DNA of 64,000 nt, from assembly GCA_934271655.1 (NCBI GenBank), contig CAKQRW010000007.1:5054-69053 (forward strand). The letters run 5' to 3'. The notes beneath the pieces were generated by a model that had not been told where the DNA came from, searched no databases, and was given only the letters and a program-made list of their open reading frames with translations. The translations under genes and the position numbers were made by a program. The stretch's first letter is position 1, and every line of letters starts with the position of its first letter. Below are positions 53,097 to 62,453 of this stretch, piece after piece. Source of the DNA: an uncultured Bacteroidaceae bacterium. Its GTDB lineage: Bacteria > Bacteroidota > Bacteroidia > Bacteroidales > Bacteroidaceae.

Positions 53097-54245
53097 TTAT
53101 TTAGCTGCGCGCTTTGCGCGCTTGTTGATGTTTGACTGAACGAAGAAGTAGTCGAAGAGCGGAGCGAACACGTTCATGAGGAGTATGGCGAGCATCATGC
53201 CCTCTGGATATCCAGGGTTGAGCACACGGATGATTATAGCCATTGCTCCGATGAGGAGTCCGAAAATCCACTTGCCGCCCTCTGTGCGTGGGCTTGTCAC
53301 AGGGTCTGTGGCCATGAAGACCGCACCAAAGGCGAAGCCTCCCACTGTGAGCTGCTCCCACCACTGGAAGTTCTCTGCTCCAGCGTATGGAAGAAGGTAT
53401 GCCATGACAGCGCCTCCGACAAATGTGCCGAGGATAATCTTCCAGCTTGCGATGCCAGCCCATATGAGGATGACTGCTCCTATCATGATGGCGATGAATG
53501 AAGTCTCGCCAATGGAGCCAGGGATGGTGCCGATGATGGTGTCCATCGCGTCGTATGTGACAGGCTCACCTGCGGCAAGCTGACCGAGTGGGGTAGCTGC
53601 GCTGATGCCGTCAACTGTTCCGTTGATGGAGTCCATGTAAGATCCGTTTACCCACACCTTGTCGCCCGACATCATAGAAGGGTAGGCGAAGAAAAGGAAC
53701 GCGCGTGTCACAAGGGCTGGATTGAAGATGTTCATGCCCGTGCCGCCAAACACTTCCTTGGCGAAGACTACAGCAAAGGCTGTGGCGATGGCTATAATCC
53801 AGAGAGGGCAGTTGACTGGGACGATGAGTGGTATGAGAATACCAGTCACGAAGAATCCCTCATGCACCTCTTCCTTCTTGTACTGCGCTATGGCAATTTC
53901 TATGCCGAGGCCCACCACGTATGACACGATGATCTTTGGCAGGATGACTGCAAGGCCATAGAGGAAATTGCCCACGAGGCTCATCTCAGCTCCGAAGGCA
54001 TGATAGTGCTGGTAGCCTATGTTCCACATGCCGAAGAGAATCGCTGGGATGAGCGCGATTACTACAAAGAATATTGAGCGCTTTGAGTCAATGGCGTCGT
54101 GAATCTGCGCGCCACGTGGCTTTGCTGTCTCGTTTGGAACGTAGAAGAATGTCTCTGCTGCGTCGAAGAGAGAGCCGAAAGCGCTGAGCTTGCCTCCTTC
54201 TGAGAAGGCAGGCTTCATGTTGTCGAGAATTTTCTTAAGACTCAT
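53097..54245 (-). CDS. nqrB: Na+-NQR subunit B
   Basis: 382 residues, multi-helix membrane subunit carrying a covalent FMN and riboflavin and contributing the quinone site and Na+ channel. The flavinylation motif, SGAT in Vibrio NqrB, here reads GISAATPLG with acceptor Thr218, so Gly is replaced by Ala; possibly a lineage variant. NDxFGGTGMNIFNPAL-like segment (EVFGGTGMNIFNPALV) is intact. 11 bases after nqrA. Confidence 0.96.
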   Translation of the reverse strand: MSLKKILDNMKPAFSEGGKLSAFGSLFDAAETFFYVPNETAKPRGAQIHDAIDSKRSIFFVVIALIPAILFGMWNIGYQHYHAFGAEMSLVGNFLYGLAVILPKIIVSYVVGLGIEIAIAQYKKEEVHEGFFVTGILIPLIVPVNCPLWIIAIATAFAVVFAKEVFGGTGMNIFNPALVTRAFLFFAYPSMMSGDKVWVNGSYMDSINGTVDGISAATPLGQLAAGEPVTYDAMDTIIGTIPGSIGETSFIAIMIGAVILIWAGIASWKIILGTFVGGAVMAYLLPYAGAENFQWWEQLTVGGFAFGAVFMATDPVTSPRTEGGKWIFGLLIGAMAIIIRVLNPGYPEGMMLAILLMNVFAPLFDYFFVQSNINKRAKRAAK

Positions 54246-54256
54246 AGTGCTTGTGC

Positions 54257-55600
54257 TTATTCGTTTTCTTTGCGGAGCATATCGAGTCCTTCACGGACGA
54301 TACGCTGAAGTTCAACTTTAGAGCTATCCACGAACTCAGCCATGGCAAAGTCCTCAGGTGCAACCTCATAGATGCCGAGGGCTTCCATGCGGTCTATGTC
54401 ACCGGCTATGATGGCCTTGACGAGCTGCTCAGGATAGATGTCCATAGGGAATACCGAATCGTATTCGCCGCTGAAGATCATGTGGCGGTGTCCGCCCTTG
54501 ATGCGTGCGTCGAGCACGTATTCCTTGTTCTTTGGCTGGAGCCAAGTGAAATAGGAGCGGCTTGTGGAGAACTCGCCCAGACGTGGAGCTATCCAGCCGA
54601 AGAGCTCATTGGAGTCGTCGCCCTCTGGAATGGCGGTCACTTCTGTGCTGTGGGCGAGGAGGAATGAGTCGGCTGATGTCTTCACGCCTGTGAGAGGGTT
54701 GCCGTCTATGAGACGCACCTTCTTGTCTGTGCTGACATTGCCCTTCACGATGTCGCCGATTTTTGCGCCGATGGTCACAGTCTTGTACTGAGGCTCCTTG
54801 ATTTCAGAGCCTGCCACTGCGATGGTGCGCTGCATTACGACTTTGCCCTCGCGGAAGAGACGGCCTATCATTGCCACTTCCTCTGCTGCGAGAGTCCATA
54901 CCACCTCACCTTTGTTTACAGGGCTGATGTGGTTGATCTGTACGCCTACGTTTCCTGCTGGGCATTTACCCTGGAACTCAGTCACTTCAGCATTCTTGGT
55001 TGAAGCAAGGATTGAACCATGGTTGACGCCTACATGCACTTTGGCAATCTTGGCAAGTGCGTCAACTCCTGCCTGGAAGTCATCTTCCTTGCCTTTGAGA
55101 GCCACGTTCACGTCGGCAGCGAGAGGCATGTCGCTGAATGCAGAAATGAAAATCGCCTTAGGCTGGTCGCTTGGATTGGCGACAACAGCGTAAGGGCGCT
55201 GAATGATGAAGGCAAAGAGACCGCTTTCGAGAAGGGCAGCCTTTACATCACCTGCATTGAGCGAATTGACCTGCTTCTTGCCGAAGTCTACATACTGCTG
55301 GGTGGCAGATGCTTCAACCTGAACGCTTAAAACTTTACGACGCTCGCCTCTTTCTACAAGCACTACTTTGCCTGATACAGGAGAGACGAATTTCATCTCG
55401 GGATGCAACTTGTTCACAAACAAGGCATCTCCAGCCTTAACTTCATCTCCTTCTTTAACTACAACTTTTGGCTTCATGCCCCAAAAAGCATCAGGGATAA
55501 GACCATATGTCTTTGATGCTTCAGCGGCAGTAACCTTAGATGCAGCCTTCCCTTTGAGATTGATGTCGAGGCCTTTCTTTAGCTTAATTACATTCGCCAT
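54257..55600 (-). CDS. nqrA: Na+-NQR subunit A
   Basis: 447 residues, soluble cytoplasmic subunit without cofactors. N-terminal KLKKGLDINLKGKA and EGDEVKAGDALFVNK resemble the biotinyl/RnfC-like barrel, with the family pattern VNHGSILASTK and GSEIKEPQYKTVTIGAKIGD after it. First gene of the operon nqrABCDEF (55600 to 49851, intergenic gaps 11-37 bases), which has a near-consensus promoter. Confidence 0.96.
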   Translation of the reverse strand: MANVIKLKKGLDINLKGKAASKVTAAEASKTYGLIPDAFWGMKPKVVVKEGDEVKAGDALFVNKLHPEMKFVSPVSGKVVLVERGERRKVLSVQVEASATQQYVDFGKKQVNSLNAGDVKAALLESGLFAFIIQRPYAVVANPSDQPKAIFISAFSDMPLAADVNVALKGKEDDFQAGVDALAKIAKVHVGVNHGSILASTKNAEVTEFQGKCPAGNVGVQINHISPVNKGEVVWTLAAEEVAMIGRLFREGKVVMQRTIAVAGSEIKEPQYKTVTIGAKIGDIVKGNVSTDKKVRLIDGNPLTGVKTSADSFLLAHSTEVTAIPEGDDSNELFGWIAPRLGEFSTSRSYFTWLQPKNKEYVLDARIKGGHRHMIFSGEYDSVFPMDIYPEQLVKAIIAGDIDRMEALGIYEVAPEDFAMAEFVDSSKVELQRIVREGLDMLRKENE

Positions 55601-55724
55601 ATTTGTTAATATTAACTTGGTGTTTATTTCTTTCTTCAGTTTGCGGTGTGATTTTCATCATTTCCCTTTGTCTTTCCTGCCGCTGGGTTAGTGACATGTA
55701 AGACGTGGACACAGAAAATCGCTA

Positions 55725-55756
55725 CAAAGTTAGCAATTTTTAGTTAAATGTAGAAA
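55725..55756 (-). promoter_or_regulatory. Promoter of the nqrABCDEF operon
   Basis: Minus strand: TTTC (55756-55753), 20-base spacer, TAACTTTG (55732-55725). Near-consensus Bacteroidota promoter, about 125 bases upstream of nqrA. Confidence 0.68.
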
Positions 55757-55911
55757 TATATAACGGCATAAATAATGATAAGCGTCAAAAATAATTTGTT
55801 GCCGCATGGCATTGGCCGATGTGGATGCCATGATATGGGTCCGCTGCTTTGGGCAGCTGCCGGCGGTGGCAAAGCGCAGGCCATGAATTTGTAATGATTT
55901 AGCGGATTATC

Positions 55912-55952
55912 TTTGTTCGTTTGGAAAATAATGACTAATTTTGCAAACGAAC
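55912..55952 (+). promoter_or_regulatory. dnaB promoter with a flanking 9-bp inverted repeat
   Basis: TTTG (55912-55915), 20-base spacer, TAATTTTGC (55936-55944). GTTCGTTTG (55915-55923) and its perfect complement CAAACGAAC (55944-55952) bracket the core, placing one arm at the -33 edge and the other at the start-site side. Confidence 0.72.
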
Positions 55953-56022
55953 AAAATATAAATAATGAGACAGAACGTGCCGTCACCCCTATGACAGGAG
56001 AGACTGGCGCATTCAAAAGCAT

Positions 56023-57579
56023 ATGGCAGAACAAGCAAGGAATACAAGACGTAGGAGTAGCAGCCGCGGAGGCGAGGAAGAAAACCTCGCACAGTTGGGC
56101 AGAGTGCAGCCACAGGCTGTGGAGTTTGAGAAAGCTGTGCTGGGAGCGTGCATCATCGAGCAAGACGCTTTCAGTATTGTGGCTGATTTTCTGAAGCCTC
56201 ACTCTTTTTATGAGAAGAAGCATCAGGTCATATTTCAGGCCATACAGACGCTGGTGGGGCTTGACGCTCCGGTGGATGTGCTCACGGTGGTGGAGCAGCT
56301 GCAGAAGACGGGAGAGCTGGAGAATGCTGGCGGAGCGGCTTACATCGCCGAGTTGTCGCGTTCAGTCCTGTCGTCAGCCCATTTGGAATACCACGCCCGT
56401 GTTGTGGCACAGAAGGCTTTGGCCCGCGACTTGATAAGTTACACGAGCAATATACAGAAACTGGCTTTTGACGACTCGCAGGACATCCAGGAATTGATGC
56501 AGATGGCGGAAGGCAAGCTTTTCGAGTTGTCCAAGTCAAATCTGAAGAAGGACTTCACGCAGATAGACCCTGTCATCAAGGAGGCTTATGACATGCTGCA
56601 GAAGGCGGCCGCAAGGACAGACGGACTGTCGGGCCTGACATCTGGTTTTGACAAACTGGACGAGATGACATCGGGATGGCAGAATTCGGACCTCATCATC
56701 ATAGCCGCGCGACCCGCCATGGGAAAGACGGCCTTTGTGCTGTCTATGGCGCGCAATATGGCTGTGGACAATCAGATTCCCATCGCTATGTTCTCCCTTG
56801 AGATGTCAAACGTGCAGCTGGTCAATCGTCTGCTGGTCAACGTGTGCGAGATTCCTGGAGAGAAGATAAAGAGCGGAAGGTTGCTGCCGTATGAGTGGAG
56901 CCAGCTGGGATATAAGATGCGCTCGCTGTACGGCGCGCCGTTCTATGTCGACGACACTCCGTCGCTCTCGGTCTTTGAGCTGCGTACAAAGGCACGCCGT
57001 CTGGTGCGTGACTATGGTGTAAAGATGATCATCATCGACTACCTCCAGTTGATGAATGCTTCGGGCATGTCGTACAACTCACGACAGGAAGAGGTGTCAA
57101 CCATATCGCGCTCGCTGAAGGGATTGGCCAAGGAACTTAATATTCCTATCATTGCGCTCTCGCAGCTCAACCGTTCTGTAGAGCAGCGTGTGAGCACTAA
57201 TCCCGACAGCCCCGACAGCAAGCGCCCGCAGCTGAGCGACCTTCGTGAGTCTGGTGCCATCGAGCAGGATGCCGATATGGTGTGCTTTATCCACCGCCCC
57301 GAATATTACAAGATATACAAGGACCAGAACAACAATGACCTGAAGGGCATTGCTGAGATAATAATCGCAAAGCATCGTAATGGTGCCGTCGGCGATGTCC
57401 GTCTCCGCTTCGTGGGCGAGTTCGCGCGATTCATGAACCTGGATGATGTCAATCCGCCTTTGCCAAGTGACGATGGCACAATAAAGCCTTCGCAGTCGCA
57501 GTCAAAGATTAAAATGGATGATGACGCTTTCGCCGGACTCGACATCACATCGGCTGCTCCTTCTGAGGCCCCGTTCTGA
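56023..57579 (+). CDS. dnaB: Replicative DNA helicase
   Basis: 518 residues. N-terminal domain (PQAVEFEKAVLGACIIEQDAF) then RecA-like ATPase with Walker A ARPAMGKTAF (about 227-236), Walker B IIIDYLQLM, and the C-terminal SDLRESGAIEQDADMVCFIHR motif. Unwinds DNA at the fork as a hexamer. A basic Arg/Ser-rich N-terminal lead of about 20 residues precedes the conserved part. No intein. A 22-bp perfect hairpin lies 100 bases downstream. Confidence 0.97.
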   Translation: MAEQARNTRRRSSSRGGEEENLAQLGRVQPQAVEFEKAVLGACIIEQDAFSIVADFLKPHSFYEKKHQVIFQAIQTLVGLDAPVDVLTVVEQLQKTGELENAGGAAYIAELSRSVLSSAHLEYHARVVAQKALARDLISYTSNIQKLAFDDSQDIQELMQMAEGKLFELSKSNLKKDFTQIDPVIKEAYDMLQKAAARTDGLSGLTSGFDKLDEMTSGWQNSDLIIIAARPAMGKTAFVLSMARNMAVDNQIPIAMFSLEMSNVQLVNRLLVNVCEIPGEKIKSGRLLPYEWSQLGYKMRSLYGAPFYVDDTPSLSVFELRTKARRLVRDYGVKMIIIDYLQLMNASGMSYNSRQEEVSTISRSLKGLAKELNIPIIALSQLNRSVEQRVSTNPDSPDSKRPQLSDLRESGAIEQDADMVCFIHRPEYYKIYKDQNNNDLKGIAEIIIAKHRNGAVGDVRLRFVGEFARFMNLDDVNPPLPSDDGTIKPSQSQSKIKMDDDAFAGLDITSAAPSEAPF

Positions 57580-57678
57580 TATCCCTGCAAGGTCTCTTCT
57601 GGAAGTTTGTGGCATGTAATGCCTCTGTATTATTCTGCCGCATTGTTACGATGACGGATAAGACATTGGCAGCAAGGC

Positions 57679-57728
57679 AGATGCAGCAAGGCCCGCAAGT
57701 AGGTTTACTTGCGGGCCTTGCTGCATCT
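57679..57728. terminator. Large hairpin between convergent dnaB and nhaA
   Basis: Perfect 22-bp GC-rich stem (57679-57700 with 57707-57728), loop AGGTTT. A T-run comes only about 17 bases later on the plus strand, so termination is likely but not canonical. Confidence 0.7.
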
Positions 57729-57848
57729 TGTCAGTCGTCAGACTGTTTTTTGTTTTCCTTCTTGTCGAGTCCTTTGGCTGTATCTTGTTCTCTGTTATAT
57801 TGTCGAGTCCTTTGGCTGTTTTTCTTGCCTTGTCAGTCCTATGGCTGT
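57729..57848. repeat. 30-38-bp tandem repeat at the 3' end of nhaA
   Basis: Related units start TGTC(G)AGTC at 57729, 57763, 57801 and 57831, each with GTCCTTTGGCTGT or a close variant. The last contains the nhaA stop (57839-57841). The first is the most diverged. Confidence 0.75.
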
Positions 57849-59215
57849 TTCTTTTTTTCCATCTTGTAGAACAGGTTGATAAGCATCGATCCGAGTATGC
57901 CAGCGCAAAGCGAGCCGAGCAGTACGGCTATTTTTCCAGATGCGCGCAGCATTTCCATGTCCTTTGTGCTGAATTCGCCGAAAGACAGAGTGTCAACAAA
58001 GATGGACATGGTGAATCCTATTCCGCCGAGGCACGCTACCGCGAAGAGCATCTTCCATGTGGCGCCATGTGGCATAGCTCCAACCTTGCACTTGATGGCA
58101 ATGAAGCTGGCGATGGTGATGCCTATCGGCTTGCCAAGCAAGAGGCCGAGAAAAACTCCCAGTCCTGCATAGCCTGCGCCTTCTATAGGCAGCGGCTGCA
58201 GGATGTTGAAAAAACTGATGCTCGGTATCTCAACGCCTGCGTTGGCGAGCGCAAAGATGGGCATGATGATGAAATTCACTATAGGGTTGAGCTTATGCTC
58301 CAGCCTGTATGACATGCCGATAGAATTGTTGGTGACATGGCTCATGCGTCTCAGGCAGTGGCGCTGCGGACTGTTGGGGAAGTCAATGCCGCTTTCGAAA
58401 GTGTCATTGTCATATTTCTTCAGACGTGACACATATTTGTTCATGTTGCGCCTGAGGCATTGGCGGCTGTATCTGGCTTCCATCGGAATCATGAAGGCCA
58501 TGACCACGCCCGACATTGTGGAATGTATTCCGGAATAGTAGAAGAGGAACCATACTGCAATGGCTGGCACTATGTAAAAGGCCATTCTTTTTTCGCCAAG
58601 TCTGTTTATGAGCCATGTCAACGCGAGCACTCCAAGAGCGATGAGCAGCAGGACGATGTTTATCTGTCCGCCATAGAAAAGCGCCACTACGAGTATCGCT
58701 CCAAGGTCGTCTGCTATGGCTAAGGCTGTGAGGAATATCTTGAGCGACACTGGCACCTTCTTGCCTAATATGGACATGATTCCCATGGCGAAAGCTATGT
58801 CGGTCGCTGTTGGTATGCCCCATCCGCCGATGGTTGAGCTGCCCATATTGAACGCGCTGTAAATCAGGGCCGGAAACAGCATTCCTCCTGCTGCTGCTAT
58901 GACAGGCAGCATGGCCTTCTTGACATTGGATAGTTCTCCGCATATCACTTCTCGTTTTATCTCCAGTCCTACCGTGAAGAAAAACACCACCATGAGTATG
59001 TCGTTGATGAATTTTTCCACGTTCATGTCCTTTGGAAAAGTGGTGGTGAAGTGCTCGTTGGCAATGCTGATGGAGAGTTTCGTCTCAAGAATGGAGTGGT
59101 AGTACTCGGCTGTGAGCGGGCAGTTGGCCACGAGCATGGCGGCTATCACGCACAGGAGCAAGGTCACTCCGGCGGCCCATGGCTGGTTCATGATGCTTGT
59201 CCTTGACTTTTTCAT
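57839..59215 (-). CDS. nhaA: Na+/H+ antiporter NhaA
   Basis: 458 residues from MKKSRTSIMN (59215), which has AAGGAG 12 bases upstream; longer in-frame starts at 59260 and 59311 are less likely. Inner-membrane exchanger with about 12 helices. Key residues: Asp in TDIAFAMG, the Asp-Asp pair in AIADDLGAI and Lys in LLGKPIGI. A hydrophilic insert of about 60 residues (YSRQCLRR...RMSHVT) between helices is longer than in E. coli. It exports Na+, so it complements the Na+-NQR of this window in sodium balance. Confidence 0.95.
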   Translation of the reverse strand: MKKSRTSIMNQPWAAGVTLLLCVIAAMLVANCPLTAEYYHSILETKLSISIANEHFTTTFPKDMNVEKFINDILMVVFFFTVGLEIKREVICGELSNVKKAMLPVIAAAGGMLFPALIYSAFNMGSSTIGGWGIPTATDIAFAMGIMSILGKKVPVSLKIFLTALAIADDLGAILVVALFYGGQINIVLLLIALGVLALTWLINRLGEKRMAFYIVPAIAVWFLFYYSGIHSTMSGVVMAFMIPMEARYSRQCLRRNMNKYVSRLKKYDNDTFESGIDFPNSPQRHCLRRMSHVTNNSIGMSYRLEHKLNPIVNFIIMPIFALANAGVEIPSISFFNILQPLPIEGAGYAGLGVFLGLLLGKPIGITIASFIAIKCKVGAMPHGATWKMLFAVACLGGIGFTMSIFVDTLSFGEFSTKDMEMLRASGKIAVLLGSLCAGILGSMLINLFYKMEKKKQP

Positions 59216-59380
59216 GGAATGAAGCTCCTTGTTCCATGTGTAAATTGGAATCAGTCTCATAAAGAATGTGTTTGTTGTTAGAAAAAAACTGCTCTGTTTT
59301 TTTGTGGGCAACTAAGGGACTGTTTCTCTGGAAGAAAAGTGTAAAGGCCGGAATAAAAGCGCAGTTTGGATTGTTAAATG

Positions 59381-59421
59381 ACAATTACCGTGGCGTTTGT
59401 TTTGGCGCCGACGGTAATTGT
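59381..59421 (-). terminator. Hairpin after the first AraC-type gene
   Basis: ACAATTACCGT (59381-59391) pairs with ACGGTAATTGT (59411-59421), continued inward by GGCG/CGCC. It lies 81 bases past the stop (minus strand). The T-run is weak. Confidence 0.6.
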
Positions 59422-59502
59422 GTGTGTGGTAGCATGCCTTGTTGGGCCTGTCATCCGTGCGCTGAGGCACCTCGCAGGCTTTCGGCGTGCATTATTGTAA
59501 GG

Positions 59503-60465
59503 CTATGCTTTCAATGCTTTCCCCTTGTTGAGCTGCTCCTTCAGGTAAGCCTTGGGTGTGCTTCCTGTCACGCGTGCAAAGAAACGGCTGAAGCTGCTGA
59601 TGGAAGAGAAGTGCAATATCTCGCTGGCTTCGCTCAGAGAGTAGCGATGTACCAATATGAGTGCTTTAGCTTTCTGTATGACAGCCTCGTCAATCCATGT
59701 TGACGCATTCTTGTTGCTGTAGCTGATGCACACGTATGAGAGGTATTTGCTTGATATGCCGAGCTGGTCGGCGTAATACTGCACAGACCTGTGCTCGATG
59801 GTATGCTTGTTGAGCAGTGCTATGAACCGGCAGTACACATCGTATTGTCTTGAGTTGCTGTTGCCCTCAAGCGGCATTGGCACGATGTCGTGTATGTTGA
59901 TGATCTCAACAAGCAGGATTCCCAGCAGGCTCTTTATGTACAGTCCCTTATATTCATAGTCCGTTGAGAGCAAGTCGCGTTTCATCTCCTCATAGATGTT
60001 CAGAGCATGCTGCATTTGCTCTGTTGTCATGTGGCTCTTGAAGTGCCGCAATGAGAGGCGGGCGTTGCTGTATACCAGTCCTATGTCTGTAAAGACCTCG
60101 CTGGCCAACTTCGGATACAGCACAAACATGAAGCATCGCAGGTCCGACGACATGTTCTTTATCCTCAAGACCGTTTCGGGCATCACCAGAATGGAGTCGT
60201 TCTCGCCGAGAATGGCCTCTTCATTGTTGATTGATATTGTTATGTCGCCTTTCTGGATGAAAAGATACACGTTCTGGTATATTTTGTTCGGTGTCTCGTA
60301 GAATATTTCAGGCAGGGGATTGACTCCGTTGAATGAGTCAAAGAGTATGAGGTTGTTCCTGACACTTGCGGAAGGACATACATTGGGCTGCGAAAACACG
60401 TCTACATACTCCACATACCTGATGTTTCTGTTTTCAGTCCTTGCAGGATGGCTATTTTCTAACAT
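59503..60465 (-). CDS. AraC-family transcriptional regulator (paralogue 1)
   Basis: 320 residues: N-terminal cupin-like sensor region and C-terminal double-HTH domain (HRYSLSEASEILHFSSISSFSRFFARVTGSTPKAYL). Shares with its neighbour the stretch RSVQYYADQLGISSKYLSYV (second protein: RSVQYYANKMNITPKYLSTI), so the two are tandem paralogues 95 bases apart on one strand. Target and inducer unknown. Confidence 0.92.
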   Translation of the reverse strand: MLENSHPARTENRNIRYVEYVDVFSQPNVCPSASVRNNLILFDSFNGVNPLPEIFYETPNKIYQNVYLFIQKGDITISINNEEAILGENDSILVMPETVLRIKNMSSDLRCFMFVLYPKLASEVFTDIGLVYSNARLSLRHFKSHMTTEQMQHALNIYEEMKRDLLSTDYEYKGLYIKSLLGILLVEIINIHDIVPMPLEGNSNSRQYDVYCRFIALLNKHTIEHRSVQYYADQLGISSKYLSYVCISYSNKNASTWIDEAVIQKAKALILVHRYSLSEASEILHFSSISSFSRFFARVTGSTPKAYLKEQLNKGKALKA

Positions 60466-60560
60466 GATATTGCCTGGTGTTATGTTTATTTAATAGTGTT
60501 TTTGATTAGTGGTGGCATAATACAATGCTGTGCGCAGGTTGTAAATGCAAAAAGATGCTG

Positions 60561-61484
60561 TCATTCAGCCTGGTCAAAATTGATCGACTTGATGTTGTGC
60601 CTCTTTATGTACTCATTGGGCGACAAGCCTGTGATGCGCTTGAAGTATCTGCCGAAGAAACTCTGGCTTGGGAAGTTGAATTCCTTGCTGATTGACTTGA
60701 TGTTATGCTCGTTTGTGTAAAGCTTCTGTTTAATAGCGTATGCCACATATTGGTCAATGACCTGTGATGCTGTCAGGCCAACGAAATTGAGCACGATGGT
60801 GGAGAGATACTTTGGGGTTATGTTCATCTTGTTGGCATAATACTGCACAGATCGCTCCTTGGTGTGAGTGTCACGCAGCAGCCCGAGAAAATCGTGGAAG
60901 AAGCCAAACTGTCGTGTGTTCTTCACGTGCATTATCTTGTCATTGGCGGTGATGAGCGAGGCCTCCTTGGCGAGCATGGCTGTATGCAGGCAGCGCAATG
61001 TTATCTCCTTCATACGGTAGTTGGGGCGGTTGTGCTCTTTCTTCATCCGCATGTAGATGTCAAGCAGTATTGCAGTGGTCTCTTGTCCGATGTGGACATG
61101 AGTGAAATTGAAGGCGTAAATGTAAGACTTTTCCTTTCCTATGCCTGTGCGGCTGTATATTCCAGAAGAGATGTAGCTCTTCACGAGATATGCGAAGTAC
61201 AGGCACTTGGATTCCTTTACTTCTACGCCGAGGCATGGCATGATGGAAATCATCTCATTTTGTTTTACTTGCACTTCAACACCGCCTACAACGAGACGGA
61301 GAGTGCCGCGAAGCACTACTGTCACGTAGACGTATTCAGAGTTGTATATCTCTGAGCGCGCATGAACGGTGGGGTCATTCTTGCGGTCCAGATTGTCCAT
61401 GATGTTGTACTTCCCTTCAAAGGTGGCGAAGTATGCATCTTGCTGGACATTTTCCTTTGTGATTATATCTCCTGTAAGTATCAT
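60561..61484 (-). CDS. AraC-family transcriptional regulator (paralogue 2)
   Basis: 307 residues, sensor region with RGTLRLVVGGVEVQVKQNEM cupin-like strands and C-terminal HTH ending in NFPSQSFFGRYFKRITGLSPNEYI. Tandem paralogue of the preceding downstream gene. A run of ten C on the plus strand (ten G on the coding strand) lies 78-87 bases upstream of the ATG and could affect expression if its length varies. Confidence 0.92.
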   Translation of the reverse strand: MILTGDIITKENVQQDAYFATFEGKYNIMDNLDRKNDPTVHARSEIYNSEYVYVTVVLRGTLRLVVGGVEVQVKQNEMISIMPCLGVEVKESKCLYFAYLVKSYISSGIYSRTGIGKEKSYIYAFNFTHVHIGQETTAILLDIYMRMKKEHNRPNYRMKEITLRCLHTAMLAKEASLITANDKIMHVKNTRQFGFFHDFLGLLRDTHTKERSVQYYANKMNITPKYLSTIVLNFVGLTASQVIDQYVAYAIKQKLYTNEHNIKSISKEFNFPSQSFFGRYFKRITGLSPNEYIKRHNIKSINFDQAE

Positions 61485-61795
61485 ACTTTATAATAGCTAT
61501 GATATGCTGTTTTAAGTGGTTGATAATTGTTTTTTTTGTGATTATATACGTGTATTTTTTTCCCCCCCCCCATAGGGAGATGGTTTGACTATTTTAGTCT
61601 TTTGTGACGCAGGCTCTTTTCGCCTGTATAGTTTGCTGCGAGGCACTTGTTGTGACATGTGAGAGCGCTTCTTGTATTACGTACAAACTCTCTTTTTGCC
61701 AGCATGAGAGAGCGCTTCTTATATGATATGTGAGAATGCTTTTTTTCATAAAGCATGAGCGCGCTTCTATCCGCGGTTCTCCTCTCGGGCGCGTA
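61485..61795. other. Intergenic region with a C10 tract and degenerate repeats
   Basis: 311 bases. T7C10 at 61555-61571; four related CATGnGAGAGCGCTTCT-type copies starting near 61656, 61703, 61727 and 61754 (spacing 47, 24, 27). No gene. Confidence 0.65.
61562..61571. repeat. C10 homopolymer
   Basis: Ten consecutive C preceded by seven T. The only long G/C homopolymer in the window. Confidence 0.95.
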
Positions 61796-62326
61796 TCAGT
61801 CCTTCCCTCCAGCCTTGCGCAGTATGAGAGTTGTGGCTCCTATAGTTATTATGGCTCCATCCTCCATGTTGATACGGTCTACATCGCGCAGAATCTCATT
61901 CATGTAGAATGTTCCTGTATCGCTTGGCGCATCTTGCAGGATATACTGTAGTCTGCCTTTCTTGTCCTTCTTTACTGTGATGGTGCAGTGGAAAGTGTCG
62001 ATGCTTGGGTCTCTCGTCTCTATAGGCTTATTTATGTTGGTGCCTTTTATGTACCTGCCAAACTCGTTCTTGCCATAATCGAGCGGTATCACTTGCTTGA
62101 AAGCGAAAGCGTTTTCAACAACCACTATGCTCCCATAGTCTTGGCTGTATGCCTGTTCGTCAAGATTTCTCTCTTCGTGTCTGTCTGCAAGCTTGGATTT
62201 TCCTATTCTTATGCCAAATTCCTTTTTGCATTGTTCGCATACAAACACCAACGATTGTCCTTCTTTATATTTTGTCTCGTCAAATACGATATAACTGTCG
62301 CATTTTGGACATCGTACTCTTTTCAT
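61796..62326 (-). CDS. Zinc-ribbon plus FHA-domain protein
   Basis: 176 residues from MKRVRCPKCD (62326); an in-frame ATG ten codons upstream is possible. N-terminal zinc ribbon with Cys6, Cys9, Cys30, Cys33 (CPKC...CEQC), then an FHA fold (NEFGRYIKG, DPSIDTFHCTITVKKD, GTFYMNEILRD, DGAIITIGATTLILRK). FHA domains bind phosphothreonine peptides, although the usual Gly-Arg...Ser-x-x-His core is only partly kept (FGRYIKG, STxH-like DTFHC). No kinase gene is nearby. It follows the HU-CCDC81/SPOR gene by 127 bases on the same strand. Confidence 0.85.
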   Translation of the reverse strand: MKRVRCPKCDSYIVFDETKYKEGQSLVFVCEQCKKEFGIRIGKSKLADRHEERNLDEQAYSQDYGSIVVVENAFAFKQVIPLDYGKNEFGRYIKGTNINKPIETRDPSIDTFHCTITVKKDKKGRLQYILQDAPSDTGTFYMNEILRDVDRINMEDGAIITIGATTLILRKAGGKD

Positions 62327-62453
62327 ATCTATGGGGTGTGTAAAAAATTTCTTCAATAATCCCTATTTCGCAGCCTTGTTGCCAGGATTGGATGTGTGCT
62401 CACTGCCGCACATCCCTGTGTTTCTTGCCTGGCTATTTCTTGTGGGCTGGCAA

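Larger units (their letters stand above)
55601..56022. other. Divergent control region between nqrA and dnaB
   Basis: 422 bases carrying the nqr promoter (55725-55756), the dnaB promoter with its inverted repeat (55912-55952) and a 9-codon open frame from ATG 55964 before dnaB. Between them (55760-55905) I see nothing. Confidence 0.7.
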
